Below are positions 17,543 to 28,383 of a DNA stretch of 64,000 bases, piece by piece. Every line of letters begins with the position of its first letter. The first letter of the stretch is position 1. This DNA is from Sulfurimonas sp. CG01_land_8_20_14_3_00_36_23. Its GTDB lineage: Bacteria > Campylobacterota > Campylobacteria > Campylobacterales > Sulfurimonadaceae. The notes below the pieces were generated by a model that worked only from the letters and a program-made list of their open reading frames with translations, was not told where the DNA came from and did not search any database. The stretch spans positions 1 through 64,000 of the forward strand of contig PETN01000094.1 of the NCBI GenBank assembly GCA_002781365.1. Direction: 5' to 3'. A program made the translations under genes and the position numbers.

Positions 17543-19357
17543 ATGCAAAGAACTATTAATCTTCTAAAAAAAGAGAATGAACTAAAAATTATTGAAGATG
17601 AATTAGATATATATCTCGAAGTTTCACATTTAGCGTATGCCGAGGTGAAGAAAAAAGATGGTGGTAAAGCACTCCTCTTTACAAATGTTATAGATAAAAA
17701 AAGCGGTACAAAGTTTGAAGAGCCTGTTCTTATGAATGTTTTTGGCTCCTATAAACGATGTGAGTTACTTTTTGGAAGAAGCATAGAGTCTGTTGCAGAT
17801 GAGATAACGAAACTTCTCCACATGAAACCACCTGCAGGATTCATGAATAAAATTTCTATGGCAAGTGAACTTTTTTCTCTTAAAAATATTTTTCCTAAGC
17901 GCTTAAAAGGTGAGGGTGCTTGTCAAAAGGTTAAATATTTAAATGAAGAGATAGACCTATATAAACTCCCTGTTTTAACGACTTGGGAGCAAGATGGTGG
18001 TCCTTTTATTACTATGGGACAAGTCTATACACAGAGTCTTGATGGAGAGTTAGTCAATCTTGGCATGTACAGATTGCAAGTTTATGATAAAAATCATTTA
18101 GGGATGCATTGGCAGATTCATAAAGACTCTTCACACTTTTTTGACCAGTACCAAAAAGCTGGTAAAAAGATGCCAGTAACAGTTGCTATCGGAGGAAATC
18201 CTCTCTATACTTGGTGTGCAACCGCTCCTCTTCCTTATGGAGTTAATGAGCTCCTTATGTATGGACTTATCACAAAGGAGCCTGCGAAACTTGTGAAATC
18301 TATCACGACTCCACTCTATATTCCTGAAGATGTAGATTATGTTATAGAGGGTTGGGTCGATTCAACACAGATGAAAGTAGAGGGTCCTTTTGGTGACCAT
18401 ACGGGTTACTACACTTTAAAAGAACCCTATCCTGTGATGGAAGTAAGTGCGATTACGACCAAAAAGAAGAGAGTCTTTTTAGCTACAGTTGTAGGAAAGC
18501 CACCACTTGAAGATAAATATATGGGTTGGGCGACAGGAAAGATATTCTTTCCACTTTTAAAAACAACTGTTCCTGATTTGTTGGATTACCACATGCCAGA
18601 AAATGCAGGTTTTCACAACCTTATTTTGGCAAAGATGCAACCACATTACAAAGGACATGCAAAGCAGTTTATGCACGCGTTCTGGGGTGCTGGACAGATG
18701 AGTTTTGTAAAACATGCTATCTTTGTAGATGAGAAGGCACCAAGACTTGATAATTACGAAGCTTTTGCTACCTATGTCCTAAATAGATTTACTCCTAAAT
18801 CGATGTTTATCTCAGAGGGTATTTTAGATGCACTTGACCACTCCTCTCCTGAGTCCTTAGTTGGAGGAAAACTAGGGATAGACGCTACAGCTTCACACAG
18901 AGTTGAACCACCACAACTTTTAGGGGATGAAGAGCTTTTTATGCAAGTAAAAGAGCTGATTCCTGATGCTGTGAATCTGCATCAATTTATGAGACGAACC
19001 AATAACCCAATTACGGTTATAAGTCTCAATAAAACAAAAAATGCACGAGAATATTTTGAAGCCTTAGTTCCACTCAGTCCACATCTAAGAGTAGTCATTT
19101 TTGTAGATGAAGCGAAGAATGATCTCTTTAACGCATATATGCTAATTTGGAGAGTTACAAACAATATAGACGCTGCAAGAGATATCTTTGTATCAGGATT
19201 GATGGTTGGAGTTGATGGAACAAATAAAACGCCTCTTGATGGCTTTTTACGTGAATGGCCAGATGATGTTGAATGCACGCAGAGCGTTGTAAACTCTTTA
19301 AAGCAAAAAGGCCTTTTTGATTTGGACGAGACGCTTTATAATAAATTTCAGTTATAG
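17543..19357 (+). CDS. ubiD: UbiD-family decarboxylase (menaquinone pathway)
   Basis: UbiD enzymes decarboxylate aromatic acids with prenylated FMN. The 604-aa size matches the long Helicobacter-type members, thought to act in the futalosine route to menaquinone. Seen are TWEQDGGPFITMG, YRLQVYDKNHLGMHWQIHKD, EGPFGDHTGYY and the E-rich active-site neighbourhood VEGPFGDH. It directly follows hemC with no gap. The UbiX flavin prenyltransferase is not in the window. An uptake-like repeat sits at 18589-18597. Confidence 0.92.
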   Translation: MQRTINLLKKENELKIIEDELDIYLEVSHLAYAEVKKKDGGKALLFTNVIDKKSGTKFEEPVLMNVFGSYKRCELLFGRSIESVADEITKLLHMKPPAGFMNKISMASELFSLKNIFPKRLKGEGACQKVKYLNEEIDLYKLPVLTTWEQDGGPFITMGQVYTQSLDGELVNLGMYRLQVYDKNHLGMHWQIHKDSSHFFDQYQKAGKKMPVTVAIGGNPLYTWCATAPLPYGVNELLMYGLITKEPAKLVKSITTPLYIPEDVDYVIEGWVDSTQMKVEGPFGDHTGYYTLKEPYPVMEVSAITTKKKRVFLATVVGKPPLEDKYMGWATGKIFFPLLKTTVPDLLDYHMPENAGFHNLILAKMQPHYKGHAKQFMHAFWGAGQMSFVKHAIFVDEKAPRLDNYEAFATYVLNRFTPKSMFISEGILDALDHSSPESLVGGKLGIDATASHRVEPPQLLGDEELFMQVKELIPDAVNLHQFMRRTNNPITVISLNKTKNAREYFEALVPLSPHLRVVIFVDEAKNDLFNAYMLIWRVTNNIDAARDIFVSGLMVGVDGTNKTPLDGFLREWPDDVECTQSVVNSLKQKGLFDLDETLYNKFQL

Positions 19358-19449
19358 TTTTTTATTGCAATCTATCTAAGTTTATAATGCAAGGTTCGTG
19401 TAATATCTTTTGATGTAATATCACTCTATTATATTTTAAAGGGCTAAAA

Positions 19450-19785
19450 ATGAACCACTTTTTCTTCTTTATACTATCACTCTTTTTTTTCACTGCAGCT
19501 ACATCCAGTGCTGCGGTTTACAAGGGTCAAAAACTCTTTGTTAAACAGTGTACGACTTGTCATGAAACAGGGCAGACATTTGTCGCCAAAAAAAAGATGA
19601 AAGAGTGGAAAAAAGTGATGGAAGAAGATGGTAAAAAGTTAGCTACATTACATCTTAAAAGTGAAAAAGCTAGTAAATCATGGAAATATTTTGAGAGTAA
19701 GAGTTACAGCAAAAACGCTAAACATCTTAAACAGTTTTTAGTAGAGTATGCTAAAGATAGCGGAAATGTCCCAGCCTGCAATTAG
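19450..19785 (+). CDS. small periplasmic cytochrome c
   Basis: This 111-aa protein has a signal peptide (about 1-22) and one haem-binding CTTCH at about residues 35-39. The rest is Lys-rich, giving a basic cytochrome. No distal Met is obvious; the C-terminal part has none. It follows ubiD after a 92-base gap containing an AT-rich promoter-like stretch (TATATT near 19432). It may shuttle electrons in sulfur or nitrate respiration, but that is a guess. Confidence 0.8.
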   Translation: MNHFFFFILSLFFFTAATSSAAVYKGQKLFVKQCTTCHETGQTFVAKKKMKEWKKVMEEDGKKLATLHLKSEKASKSWKYFESKSYSKNAKHLKQFLVEYAKDSGNVPACN

Positions 19786-19804
19786 TAAAAAACTTTCATA
19801 AATT

Positions 19805-19813
19805 CCACATGCC
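19805..19813 (+). repeat. uptake-like repeat CCACATGCC, intergenic single copy
   Basis: AATTCCACATGCCACTT lies in the gap between the cytochrome gene and argH. It is one of only two intergenic copies that are not part of an inverted pair, so coding constraint cannot explain it. Confidence 0.7.
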
Positions 19814-19873
19814 ACTTTGTAAAACAGCTATATTTAGCTAAAATACCAAACTTTTTATATCGGAGAAATTATA

Positions 19874-21253
19874 ATGGATAAAATGTGGTCTGGTCGTTTT
19901 TCTGCAAGTGCTTCAACTCTCTTAGACAAGTTTAATGCTTCAATTATGTTTGATAGAAAACTTTATCGTGAAGATATTGAGGGCTCTATAGCACACGCTA
20001 CTATGCTTGAGAATCAAGGTATCTTAAATAGTACCGAGCTACTTCAAATTATGGATGGCTTAAATCAAGTGTTGCAAGAGATAGAGTCAGGCGAATTTGA
20101 GTGGAAAATCTCTGATGAAGATTTACACATGGCAATAGAGAAGCGCTTAACCGCAATCATTGGTGACGCTGGCAAAAAACTTCATACAGCAAGAAGTAGA
20201 AATGATCAGGTTGCAGTTGATTTTAGACGTTTTGTTCTTCGTAAAAATAGAGAAATCATTGAAGCAATTAAGCTTCTTATGCGTGAAATCTTAGTCGTGG
20301 CAGAGAAACATACAGAGACGCTTATGCCTGGTATGACACATCTTCAACATGCACAACCAATTAACTTCGCTTTTCATTTAGGGGCGTATCTCTCTATGTT
20401 TAAGCGTGATATTGAGAGATTTGAGAGCTCTTATACGCGCAATAATGTATCTCCTTTAGGGTGTGCAGCATTAGCGGGAACTCCACATGCCATTGACAGA
20501 AGCATGACAGCTGAATTACTGGGGTTTGATAGTGTAAGCGTCAACTGTTTAGATACGGTAAGCGATAGAGATTTTGCCTTAGAAATTTTGTTTAATATCT
20601 CTACGATGATGATGCATATTTCACGTTTAAGTGAAGAGCTTGTTATGTGGTCAAGTTATGAGTTTGGTTTTGTTGAGTTAAGTGATGAATATTCCACAGG
20701 CTCTTCTATCATGCCACAAAAGAAAAATCCTGATGTACCAGAGCTTCTTCGTGGGAAAACGGGTCGTGTTTATGGCTCTTTGATGGGACTTTTAACAGTT
20801 ATGAAAGGCTTGCCATTAGCTTATAACAAAGATACGCAAGAGGATAAAGAGGGTGTTTTTGATGCAGTAGAAACTGCTGAAATATCACTGGAAATTTTAA
20901 AAGAAGCTATCAAAACGATGCAAGTCAAAGCGCATAATATGAAAAATGCTTCTAAAATCGGACACCTCAGTGCGACAGATTTAGCTGATTATTTAGTAGA
21001 GAAGTGTGGCATTCCATTTAGAGAAGCACACTTTATTACAGGTAAAGCTGTAGCCAAGAGTGAAGAGTTAAAGATTGATTTGAGTGATATAGAACTTCAC
21101 TATTTGCAAGCGATAGATTCGAGAATAAATGCAGATGTATTGAAATTTTTATCGATTGAGAACTCAATGAATGCAAGAGTCTCTTTTGGTGGAACAGCAA
21201 CTGTTCGAACCAAAGAACAACTAGACTATTTTAAAAATTATATAAAGGATTGA
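19874..21253 (+). CDS. argH: argininosuccinate lyase
   Basis: ArgH cleaves argininosuccinate to arginine and fumarate. The 459-aa protein has the N-terminal [25 protein letters not shown]-like [11 protein letters not shown] and the superfamily signature [12 protein letters not shown]. Catalytic His and Ser residues are in place. GGAGAAATTATAATG gives a clear ribosome site. The OsmC gene begins at its end and probably shares the transcript. Confidence 0.97.
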   Translation: MDKMWSGRFSASASTLLDKFNASIMFDRKLYREDIEGSIAHATMLENQGILNSTELLQIMDGLNQVLQEIESGEFEWKISDEDLHMAIEKRLTAIIGDAGKKLHTARSRNDQVAVDFRRFVLRKNREIIEAIKLLMREILVVAEKHTETLMPGMTHLQHAQPINFAFHLGAYLSMFKRDIERFESSYTRNNVSPLGCAALAGTPHAIDRSMTAELLGFDSVSVNCLDTVSDRDFALEILFNISTMMMHISRLSEELVMWSSYEFGFVELSDEYSTGSSIMPQKKNPDVPELLRGKTGRVYGSLMGLLTVMKGLPLAYNKDTQEDKEGVFDAVETAEISLEILKEAIKTMQVKAHNMKNASKIGHLSATDLADYLVEKCGIPFREAHFITGKAVAKSEELKIDLSDIELHYLQAIDSRINADVLKFLSIENSMNARVSFGGTATVRTKEQLDYFKNYIKD

Positions 21254-21258
21254 TATTT

Positions 21259-21723
21259 ATGCAAGTAACTATTTCTCATCAAGAAGGGATGAAATTTGAG
21301 GCGAAGACCTCTAAGAGTAGTTTTATTATTGATTGTCCTGTTATCTCTCCAGTAGAGTATTTTTTAGCAGGAATTATCACATGCAGTGCAACCGATATTG
21401 TACTTATTCCAAAAAATCAAGATAAAACTGTTACAGACTTGGTTGTCTCAGGTGATGTTGTTAGAAATGAGACTGCACCATGTAAATTCAACACACTTCA
21501 TTTAACATACAGTTTCAACTCGGATGGAGATGATACCATGGCGGCTCGTTGGGTTATGGCATCTCTAGAGACCTATTGCTCTACTATCAATACTATCCGT
21601 GATACTACGGCTATCTCTTACTCTATCACGCACAATGGCAAACTTATCCGTGAGGATGAGAAGATGATTTCAGGTGGCGGAACAAACATTGATTTTGGCA
21701 CAATCGAGAGTTGTCCAAGTTAA
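21259..21723 (+). CDS. OsmC/Ohr-family protein
   Basis: OsmC-like proteins are small thiol peroxidases that reduce organic hydroperoxides with two cysteines. Here VEYFLAGIITCSATDIV holds the first cysteine at the usual place, and the second is probably in LETYCSTINTIRD. The frame extends to a TTG at 21250, but the ATG at 21259 has AAAGGA about 10 bases upstream and is preferred. It gives about 154 aa. A perfect inverted uptake-repeat hairpin follows the stop by 7 bases. Confidence 0.85.
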   Translation: MQVTISHQEGMKFEAKTSKSSFIIDCPVISPVEYFLAGIITCSATDIVLIPKNQDKTVTDLVVSGDVVRNETAPCKFNTLHLTYSFNSDGDDTMAARWVMASLETYCSTINTIRDTTAISYSITHNGKLIREDEKMISGGGTNIDFGTIESCPS

Positions 21724-21729
21724 AACTTT

Positions 21730-21760
21730 TTGGCATGTGGAAATGATTTCCACATGCCAA
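21730..21760. repeat. perfect 15-bp inverted pair of the uptake-like repeat
   Basis: TTGGCATGTGGAAAT at 21730-21744 is the exact reverse complement of ATTTCCACATGCCAA at 21746-21760, with a single G between. The hairpin begins 7 bases after the OsmC stop, so it could end transcription, though no long T run follows. Head-to-head uptake sequences acting as terminators are a hallmark of Neisseria and Haemophilus genomes. Confidence 0.85.
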
Positions 21761-21903
21761 TACTCCTTTGTGTAGTTCCCAATACTTTTTTAGTAATCCT
21801 TCTCTCTTCTCATAAAATAATTTTTAAATTTCATGACAAATTGCAATGCTTTTCTCTTTTTTTAAATTTTCAATATAAGATATAAAAAATGAAGGAGTTC
21901 TAA

Positions 21904-22020
21904 ATGTTAGTCATGGCAACAGTTTTAATAGCATGTGCAATTTTAATGATTTTAGCGTATGAGTTTAGTTTTGTATGGAAAAAAAGAGAGTGGGGCGAAA
22001 ATTCTAAAAGTTTTTTTTAG
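21904..22020 (+). CDS. 38-aa single-pass membrane protein
   Basis: AAGGAG lies 7 bases before an ATG that opens a 38-codon frame ending TAG at 22018-22020. The product begins MLVMATVLIACAILMILAY, one strong membrane helix, followed by a short positively charged tail (FVWKKREWGENSKSFF). Positive charge after the helix suggests a cytoplasmic C-terminus. The strong ribosome site and the clear helix make a real gene likely. I do not recognise a family. It converges on the lytic transglycosylase gene. Confidence 0.65.
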   Translation: MLVMATVLIACAILMILAYEFSFVWKKREWGENSKSFF

Positions 22021-22051
22021 CTTTTAAAGAATAGAGTAAAGGTCTATACAA

Positions 22052-23236
22052 TCAACTGCCATAAACCTTATGATAAGTACTCATTCTTTGCGTGACATTT
22101 TTTAAGTAGTGTTTTGGCTCCTCAAATCTTAAATCTTTGAGAAGTCTCTTGTAAACTTCATCTGAAGATAATCTATTTATAAGTGGTGCGGCTTTAGTCA
22201 TGTTGTATTTTTTTGTAAAAGCCCATGCAATATTACCAGCGCCTGTATTGTAGGCTGCGATAGTGCAGTAAAGTCTCGAATCTGGGTCTTTAATATCTTT
22301 TAAATATTTATAATAGAGTATATGCAGATACGCTGCACCCATAGTTATATTGTTCGTGCTGTTATAAAGGTAGCTTCCAGTAACTAATTTTTTCTCTTTA
22401 TAAAGATATTGGTAAGTGTCAATTCCTGCTGTTTTTGGAACAATCTGCATCAAACCAAAAGCTGGAACATAAGACCTCGCTCTTGGATTAAAACTGCTTT
22501 CTGAATGCATAATGGAAAAGAGTAAAGGGATGGGGAGGCTTTGTCTTTTTGCCTGTTTTTTTACTTCATCATAATAAACTTTTGATCTTTGAAGCATTGC
22601 ATCTTGTGGCATCTTTACAGAGATTTTATAAATCTTTGTATCTTTTATTTTACTACTTTGTTGTTTGATTGTGCTGTCAGATACGTTCTTATTTACATAG
22701 GAGCGAACACTCTCTTTTGTAGGTGGATTTTTAAATACTACATTCGAAAGTATAGGTTCTGATTTAATTTCTGAATCTATAACTCCAACAGGTTTTTTTA
22801 TTTTTGCCAGCTCTTTTTCTAAGGGGTCTGTCTCTTGAACACTTTTTGTATCAATACTAATAACTTTTGCAAGAGCGATCTGTAATCTATTTTTTGCCTC
22901 TTCTTGTGAAGATGCGATGGTTTCAACTGTGATAATTTCGTTGCCAAAATCTACATCTGTTCTTGTCTTTTTATCAGGAGTATACGCAACCCAGGCTTTT
23001 TTAGTAGAGATTTTAGGCTCATCCCAAAGTGCCCCAATCTCTTTTTTATACTTGTTTAGAGTTTGCATTTGCGCCTCTTGATAGGATGCAAACTCCTCTT
23101 CTTGACTCTTTTTATAGCGCGCGAAATCTTTTTTTTGTTCACCAAAACCTTGCATCTGTTGTTGATTAAACTCTTGCGCAGTCTGTGCAAAAATAAGGGT
23201 AGAAATAGCAGAAACTAAGAGAGTTTTTGTAAACAT
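22052..23236 (-). CDS. mltC: membrane-bound lytic transglycosylase, MltC-like
   Basis: The enzyme cleaves peptidoglycan between MurNAc and GlcNAc, forming anhydro ends. The 394-aa protein has a signal peptide (1-17), an N-terminal region with a KWVAYTPDKKTRTDVDFGN-like segment resembling the MltC DUF3393 domain, and a C-terminal SLT domain. There, catalytic Glu is in MHSESSFNPRA, followed by AFGLMQIVP and AAYNTGAGNIAWAF. I see no lipobox cysteine, so membrane attachment as in E. coli MltC is doubtful. It lies downstream of the HIT gene on the same strand, 16 bases apart. Confidence 0.88.
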   Translation of the reverse strand: MFTKTLLVSAISTLIFAQTAQEFNQQQMQGFGEQKKDFARYKKSQEEEFASYQEAQMQTLNKYKKEIGALWDEPKISTKKAWVAYTPDKKTRTDVDFGNEIITVETIASSQEEAKNRLQIALAKVISIDTKSVQETDPLEKELAKIKKPVGVIDSEIKSEPILSNVVFKNPPTKESVRSYVNKNVSDSTIKQQSSKIKDTKIYKISVKMPQDAMLQRSKVYYDEVKKQAKRQSLPIPLLFSIMHSESSFNPRARSYVPAFGLMQIVPKTAGIDTYQYLYKEKKLVTGSYLYNSTNNITMGAAYLHILYYKYLKDIKDPDSRLYCTIAAYNTGAGNIAWAFTKKYNMTKAAPLINRLSSDEVYKRLLKDLRFEEPKHYLKNVTQRMSTYHKVYGS

Positions 23237-23252
23237 TTAGATGCCCTCTCTA

Positions 23253-23609
23253 TTAAAAGTGACCCTGAGGATCTGCATCACTAAAATGATCCCATTTAAG
23301 TTTTGCACCACCTAAAACATGAAAATGGAGGTGTTTAACCTCTTGCCCTCCATTTTCACCAATATTGGTAATAACTCTATATCCACTCTTTTGAATCTTA
23401 ACTTCAGAGGCTACATTTTGAATAAATTTACTAATTTTTCCCATGAGAAGAGAATCCGCTTCATCAAAGCTATCTACATGCTGTTTTGGAATTGCTAAAA
23501 TATGCACTGGTGCTTTTGGGTTGATGTCGTGAAATGCGATGAATTCCTCATCTTCTAAGATAATATTTGAAGCTATTTCTTTCTTTGCTATTTTACAAAA
23601 TAAACACAT
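23253..23609 (-). CDS. HIT-family nucleotide hydrolase (HinT-like)
   Basis: About 118 aa, starting MCLFCKIAKKEIAS, with the histidine triad HLHFHVLGG near the C-terminus. HinT proteins hydrolyse adenosine phosphoramidates and acyl-AMP. The frame extends to 23642, but the ATG at 23609 has a GGCGGA site and gives the usual family start with CxxC-type cysteines. A HIT gene next to pheS is also found in Helicobacter pylori, where HP0404 lies by pheS. Confidence 0.92.
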   Translation of the reverse strand: MCLFCKIAKKEIASNIILEDEEFIAFHDINPKAPVHILAIPKQHVDSFDEADSLLMGKISKFIQNVASEVKIQKSGYRVITNIGENGGQEVKHLHFHVLGGAKLKWDHFSDADPQGHF

Positions 23610-23694
23610 GATTTTGTCCGCCTTTTTTAGCAATTGTAACATATAAAATTGAATCTATCATTTTATATGAAGCTGTATATAAACAATATTTGAC

Positions 23695-23700
23695 TATAAT
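23695..23700 (+). promoter_or_regulatory. pheS operon -10 box
   Basis: A perfect TATAAT 52 bases before the pheS ATG, with TTTGAC directly upstream. It sits in the divergent gap with the HIT gene. Confidence 0.5.
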
Positions 23701-23751
23701 CGCTTACTTTAAAAAACCTCTAAATATTTTTTTTGGTATATATTTTTATAA

Positions 23752-24756
23752 ATGGAGACTCTATTGAAAGAGTGGTATGATTCAATAAAAAAAGCACAGA
23801 GTGTAGATAAACTTGAAGAGATTCGTGTAGCAATATTCGGAAAAAAAGGTGTCTTAGCTGCTGAGTTTGCAAGAATGAAAAGTGCATCCGATGAAGAGAA
23901 AGCACAAATTGCGAAAGATTTAAACACGCATAAAAGTTCACTTATGAATGAGCTTACGGCTAGAAAAATTGTATTGCAAACATTGGAATTGCAAGAGAAG
24001 ATGCAAGCAGAAGCTATAGATGTTTCCCTCTATAGTACAACTTCTCAAGCAGGTGGACTTCATCCTGTTATGGAGACAATGGATAGAATTGTAGAGTATT
24101 TCTCTGCTATGAACTTTGCTGTGAAAACTGGGAATATGGTAGAAGATGATTTTAACAATTTTGAAGCGCTCAATCTACCTAAATACCATCCAGCTAGAGA
24201 TATGCAAGATACGTTTTATTTTAAAGATGAAATGCTTTTACGTACCCATACTTCTCCTGTTCAAATAAGAACAATGATGAGCACAAAACCACCTATCCGT
24301 ATGATTGCACCAGGTGCAGTTTTCCGCCGTGATTATGACTTGACGCATACACCTATGTTCCATCAAGTAGAGGGTTTGTTAGTAGATGAAGAGGGGAAAG
24401 TCTCTTTTGCAAATTTAAAATATATTTTAGAAGATTTCTTAAAATACATGTTTGGTGATGTAGAAGTTCGTTTTCGTCCATCTTTTTTCCCATTCACTGA
24501 GCCTTCAGCAGAGGTAGATATCTCTTGTGTATTTTGTAAAGGCAAAGGGTGCAGAGTCTGTTCTAAAACAGGTTGGTTAGAAGTTTTAGGCTGTGGTATT
24601 GTTGACCCGAATGTATTTGAAGCGGTCAAGTATGAAAATGTGAGTGGTTATGCTTTTGGACTTGGTGTCGAGAGATTTGCTATGCTCATTCATCAAATTG
24701 GTGACCTTCGTGCTCTGTTTGAAGGAGATATTAAACTGTTGGAGCAATTTCAATGA
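23752..24756 (+). CDS. pheS: phenylalanyl-tRNA synthetase alpha subunit
   Basis: PheS carries the class II catalytic core of the alpha2-beta2 enzyme. The 334-aa protein has an N-terminal coiled-coil, [14 protein letters not shown], motif 2 ([30 protein letters not shown]) and motif 3 ([12 protein letters not shown]-like [14 protein letters not shown]). A cysteine-rich [17 protein letters not shown] insert is normal for bacteria. No strong ribosome site precedes the ATG. It overlaps pheT by 4 bases. Confidence 0.97.
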   Translation: METLLKEWYDSIKKAQSVDKLEEIRVAIFGKKGVLAAEFARMKSASDEEKAQIAKDLNTHKSSLMNELTARKIVLQTLELQEKMQAEAIDVSLYSTTSQAGGLHPVMETMDRIVEYFSAMNFAVKTGNMVEDDFNNFEALNLPKYHPARDMQDTFYFKDEMLLRTHTSPVQIRTMMSTKPPIRMIAPGAVFRRDYDLTHTPMFHQVEGLLVDEEGKVSFANLKYILEDFLKYMFGDVEVRFRPSFFPFTEPSAEVDISCVFCKGKGCRVCSKTGWLEVLGCGIVDPNVFEAVKYENVSGYAFGLGVERFAMLIHQIGDLRALFEGDIKLLEQFQ

Positions 24757-27086
24757 TAGTTACTAGAAGTTGGTTAGAAGAGTGGATAGATTTAAAAGGG
24801 ATTTCTACAGAGGAGTTACTCAAGACTTTTAACTCTATCGGTTTAGAAGTAGATAGAGTAAAAAGTTATGTGATCCCACAAAAAATAGTTTTTGGTAAAG
24901 TACTGGAGTGTGTTAAGCACCCCGATGCGGACAAACTTAATGTGTGTCAGGTAGATATCGGTAGCAGCATCCGTCAAATAGTTTGTGGGGCTTCAAATGT
25001 AAGAGTTGGTCTAAATGTTGTAGTTGCTACAATTGGTGCAGTGATGCCAAGTGGACTTGTCATAAAACCTGTGAAACTCAGAGGTGTTGAGAGTGAAGGT
25101 ATGCTCTGTTCCGCGACTGAAATTGGCATCGAAAACTGTCAAGATGGAATTTTAGAAATTGATAGCAGTATAGGTGCATACACTATAGGTCAAGAAGTCT
25201 GTACAAATAGACTCTTCTCAGATGATTTAATTGAGATTGAACTAACTGCAAATCGAGGTGATTGTTTAAGTATAAGAGGTGTAGCACGAGATTTAAGTGC
25301 CGCTTTTGACAGAGGCTTACATGAAAAAGCATTTACAGATAATGAAGATAGAAGAATAGGAATAGGTAGAATTCTAAGTTTAACTCATGAGAAAAATTTA
25401 AATGTAAACTTAAGATACAAAGCGATTGAGTTACAAAACTTGACTATTCCATTAGCCGTGAAACTTAGACTTGCTCAGATTGATGAGAACAGAGAATCTG
25501 ACATCGAATCAGTTATGCTTTACGCAACACATAGTAGTGGTGTAGTCTTAAGAGCCTATAACTATGGTTTTTTCTGTGCTGATAATGAGACAATGGCGAA
25601 AGTTGAACTTCAAGAAGATGAGAATGGTTACGCCTGTATCGTCGCTGAGAAAAAAGCTTCAACTATTGGAATTATGCAAGAAGATGCATCGAGGGTTGCT
25701 TATGATGAGGGAACAGTTTTAATTGAGGCGAGTTATATACCACCAGAAATTATCTCAAAACAGATGTCCATTTGTAAAGTACCAACGGGACCGATGTATT
25801 ACAGAACATCAAGAGGAAGTGAACCTGAGTTGAACTTAGGTCTCTCTTTTTGTCTGACCCTTATAGAAGGGAATTCCGATTCCTCTATTTTTGGTGGAAA
25901 CATTGACCTTAGTGATGTTTACAGTGAAAAAATTATAACTGTGAGCAAGTCAGAGATAGATGCTATTATAGGCGCTCAAATTGATAAAGTGAAAATCACT
26001 AAAATATTACAAAATCTTGGGTTTAATACAAATAAGTCTCAGCTTGATAAGTTTGTCATCTCAGTTCCAAGATTTCGTCATGATATTGTCAATAAGCAAG
26101 ATATTATAGAAGAGATTGTCCGAATGGTTGGGATTGACAATATTCCTGCAAAGCCTTTTATCTTTACAGAAGCCAATAGACTTGAAGATGATTACTTTTT
26201 CTACAAAAAAAGAAGAATATACCGTCATAAAGCTGCAAATAGCGGTTTCTTTGAATCTGTACATTTTATTTTTGATGAGAAAAAAATTCTTGAAAAGTAT
26301 GGTTTTGTTTGCACGAATGAAGAGCTCGAACTACTTAATCCTATTGTAAGTACACTCGATACTTTGAGACCAACTTTACTTACAGGTATGTTGAAAGCAG
26401 CTTCTCAAAATGCAAAAAATGGTTATGACTCGATTAGACTTTTTGAAGTTGGTTCTGTGTTTACGCCACTACGTGAAGAGTCTCTTAAAATGTCTCTTTT
26501 ATTCAGCGGACATAGAGAAAAAGATGCAATCAATAATTCTGGAAAACCTGCGAAAGTGGACTTTGGCTTTTTTGTTCAAAAAATTTCTGATATTGTAGGT
26601 ACTATTGAACTTAGAAACTACAAGACAAAACATACACTCTCTCATCCTTACCAAACAGCTGAAATAGTAGTAGATGCTCAAGTGATTGGAGAGGTTTTTA
26701 GACTTCACCCTGATGTACAAGAAGCGTACGGGCTCGATGTGACCTATATCTGTGAATTGGATTTTTCTAAACTTCCTTATGCACTTAAAACTGCTAAAAA
26801 AGTCTCTAAATACCAAGCCTCTTTTAGAGATTTAAGCATCATCATGCCAAAAGGTATGCACTATGATAAAGTAAAATCTGTAATAGCTGAAAATGCTAGC
26901 AGTGAGGTAATAAACTTCTATCCAGTAGATAAATATAGTGATGCTTCTTTAGGCGAAAACATGAGTTTAACACTTCGATTTATGTTACAGTCAGATGAGA
27001 AAACACTTGAAGAAGAGGATATTTCATCATCTATGGAGAGTGTCCTAAAAGCATTAAACAGCGAGTTGGGTGTAGGTCTGAGATGA
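24753..27086 (+). CDS. pheT: phenylalanyl-tRNA synthetase beta subunit
   Basis: The 777-aa beta subunit has, in order, the tRNA-binding domain ([20 protein letters not shown]), the B3/B4 editing region ([16 protein letters not shown]), the B5 domain, the core domain with a [10 protein letters not shown] segment, and a C-terminal anticodon-binding FDX-ACB domain ([16 protein letters not shown]). It overlaps pheS and aroA by 4 bases each, forming one transcription unit. Confidence 0.97.
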   Translation: MIVTRSWLEEWIDLKGISTEELLKTFNSIGLEVDRVKSYVIPQKIVFGKVLECVKHPDADKLNVCQVDIGSSIRQIVCGASNVRVGLNVVVATIGAVMPSGLVIKPVKLRGVESEGMLCSATEIGIENCQDGILEIDSSIGAYTIGQEVCTNRLFSDDLIEIELTANRGDCLSIRGVARDLSAAFDRGLHEKAFTDNEDRRIGIGRILSLTHEKNLNVNLRYKAIELQNLTIPLAVKLRLAQIDENRESDIESVMLYATHSSGVVLRAYNYGFFCADNETMAKVELQEDENGYACIVAEKKASTIGIMQEDASRVAYDEGTVLIEASYIPPEIISKQMSICKVPTGPMYYRTSRGSEPELNLGLSFCLTLIEGNSDSSIFGGNIDLSDVYSEKIITVSKSEIDAIIGAQIDKVKITKILQNLGFNTNKSQLDKFVISVPRFRHDIVNKQDIIEEIVRMVGIDNIPAKPFIFTEANRLEDDYFFYKKRRIYRHKAANSGFFESVHFIFDEKKILEKYGFVCTNEELELLNPIVSTLDTLRPTLLTGMLKAASQNAKNGYDSIRLFEVGSVFTPLREESLKMSLLFSGHREKDAINNSGKPAKVDFGFFVQKISDIVGTIELRNYKTKHTLSHPYQTAEIVVDAQVIGEVFRLHPDVQEAYGLDVTYICELDFSKLPYALKTAKKVSKYQASFRDLSIIMPKGMHYDKVKSVIAENASSEVINFYPVDKYSDASLGENMSLTLRFMLQSDEKTLEEEDISSSMESVLKALNSELGVGLR

Positions 27087-28363
27087 GTCAAGTAGAAGTT
27101 TTTGCCTGTAGTGAATTTTCATTAGCTATCTCAGAGATAGCACCCGATAAATCTATTTCACATCGTAGTGCGATGTTTAGTTTATTGGCATGTGGAACAA
27201 GTGAGATTAGAAACTTTTTAAGAGCTGAAGATACTTTAAACACTTTAGAAATAGTCAAAAAACTAGGTGCTAAAGTTGAAGATAAAGAGGGTGTTATTAA
27301 GATAAGTTCTGATGGCATTCAAGAAAGTCCAGATATTTTGGATTGTGGAAACTCTGGTACTGGGATGAGGCTTTTTTGTGGACTTTTAAGTTCTGCTAAT
27401 GGTCACTTTATCTTAACGGGTGATGAGTATCTGCGTCGCCGTCCAATGAAGAGAGTTACTGCTCCTCTGCGTGATATTGGTGCAAAACTTGATGGAAGAA
27501 ACAGCGGTGATTTAGCTCCACTGAGCATAAGAGGTGCTTCCCTTAAAGCTTTTAATTATGAGAGTAAGATAGCATCTGCTCAGGTGAAAAGTGCAATGAT
27601 ATTAGCAGCTTTAAGAGCAGATGGTGTTTGTACTTACAAAGAACCTGAACTCTCTCGTGACCATACAGAAAGAATGTTAAAAGGGATGGGTGCAGATATA
27701 AAAGTAGATGGACTTCTGACTACTATAGCCCCAATGAAAGAGCTTCTCTCTCCTTTAAACATAAGAGTTCCAGCCGATCCATCAAGTGCATTTTTCTTTG
27801 CAGTTGCAGCTGCGATTACCCCAAATTCTAGCGTTGTTTTGGAAGGTGTGACCCTTAACGAAACAAGAATAGAAGCTTTTAGGGCTTTAGAGAGAATGGG
27901 TGCTAACATAACTTATGAACTTACGAGTGATAAGTATGAACCTATAGGAGATATAACTGTTAAATATGCTCCGCTCAAAGCTATCACAGTTGAAGAGAAT
28001 ATCTCATGGTTAATAGATGAACTCCCAGCACTCTCCATTGCCTTTGCTTGTGCTAAGGGGACGAGTATTATTAAAAATGCTGAGGAACTTCGTGTAAAAG
28101 AGAGTGATAGAATCTCTACAGTTGTGAAGGGACTTTTGGCATGTGGAATTCAAGTAGATGAGTATGAAGATGGCTATACAGTAACTGGTGGTACTTTAAA
28201 TAGAGCAACTATTGATAGCCATGGTGACCATAGAATTGCTATGAGCTTTATCATAGCGGGTCTTAAATGTGGTATGGAAGTAACTGATTTAGAGTGTATA
28301 AACACATCTTTTCCAAACTTTTTTGAATTATTGCAGAGAATAACAGAAGTAAAGTTCAATTAA
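27083..28363 (+). CDS. aroA: EPSP synthase (3-phosphoshikimate 1-carboxyvinyltransferase)
   Basis: AroA makes 5-enolpyruvylshikimate 3-phosphate in the chorismate pathway. The 426-aa protein has PDKSISHRS near the start, the family signature [13 protein letters not shown], the second signature RVKESDRIS and DHRIAM. It is of normal length. It overlaps pheT and is followed by ispH after 20 bases. Two reverse-oriented uptake-like repeats (27187, 28138) both encode LACG in the same frame. Confidence 0.97.
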   Translation: MSQVEVFACSEFSLAISEIAPDKSISHRSAMFSLLACGTSEIRNFLRAEDTLNTLEIVKKLGAKVEDKEGVIKISSDGIQESPDILDCGNSGTGMRLFCGLLSSANGHFILTGDEYLRRRPMKRVTAPLRDIGAKLDGRNSGDLAPLSIRGASLKAFNYESKIASAQVKSAMILAALRADGVCTYKEPELSRDHTERMLKGMGADIKVDGLLTTIAPMKELLSPLNIRVPADPSSAFFFAVAAAITPNSSVVLEGVTLNETRIEAFRALERMGANITYELTSDKYEPIGDITVKYAPLKAITVEENISWLIDELPALSIAFACAKGTSIIKNAEELRVKESDRISTVVKGLLACGIQVDEYEDGYTVTGGTLNRATIDSHGDHRIAMSFIIAGLKCGMEVTDLECINTSFPNFFELLQRITEVKFN

Positions 28364-28383
28364 AAATCCATAAAGGGATAATT

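Noticed and set aside
26061-26816. Antisense open frames inside pheT
   Set aside because: No ribosome sites, and the sense strand is an unbroken PheT.
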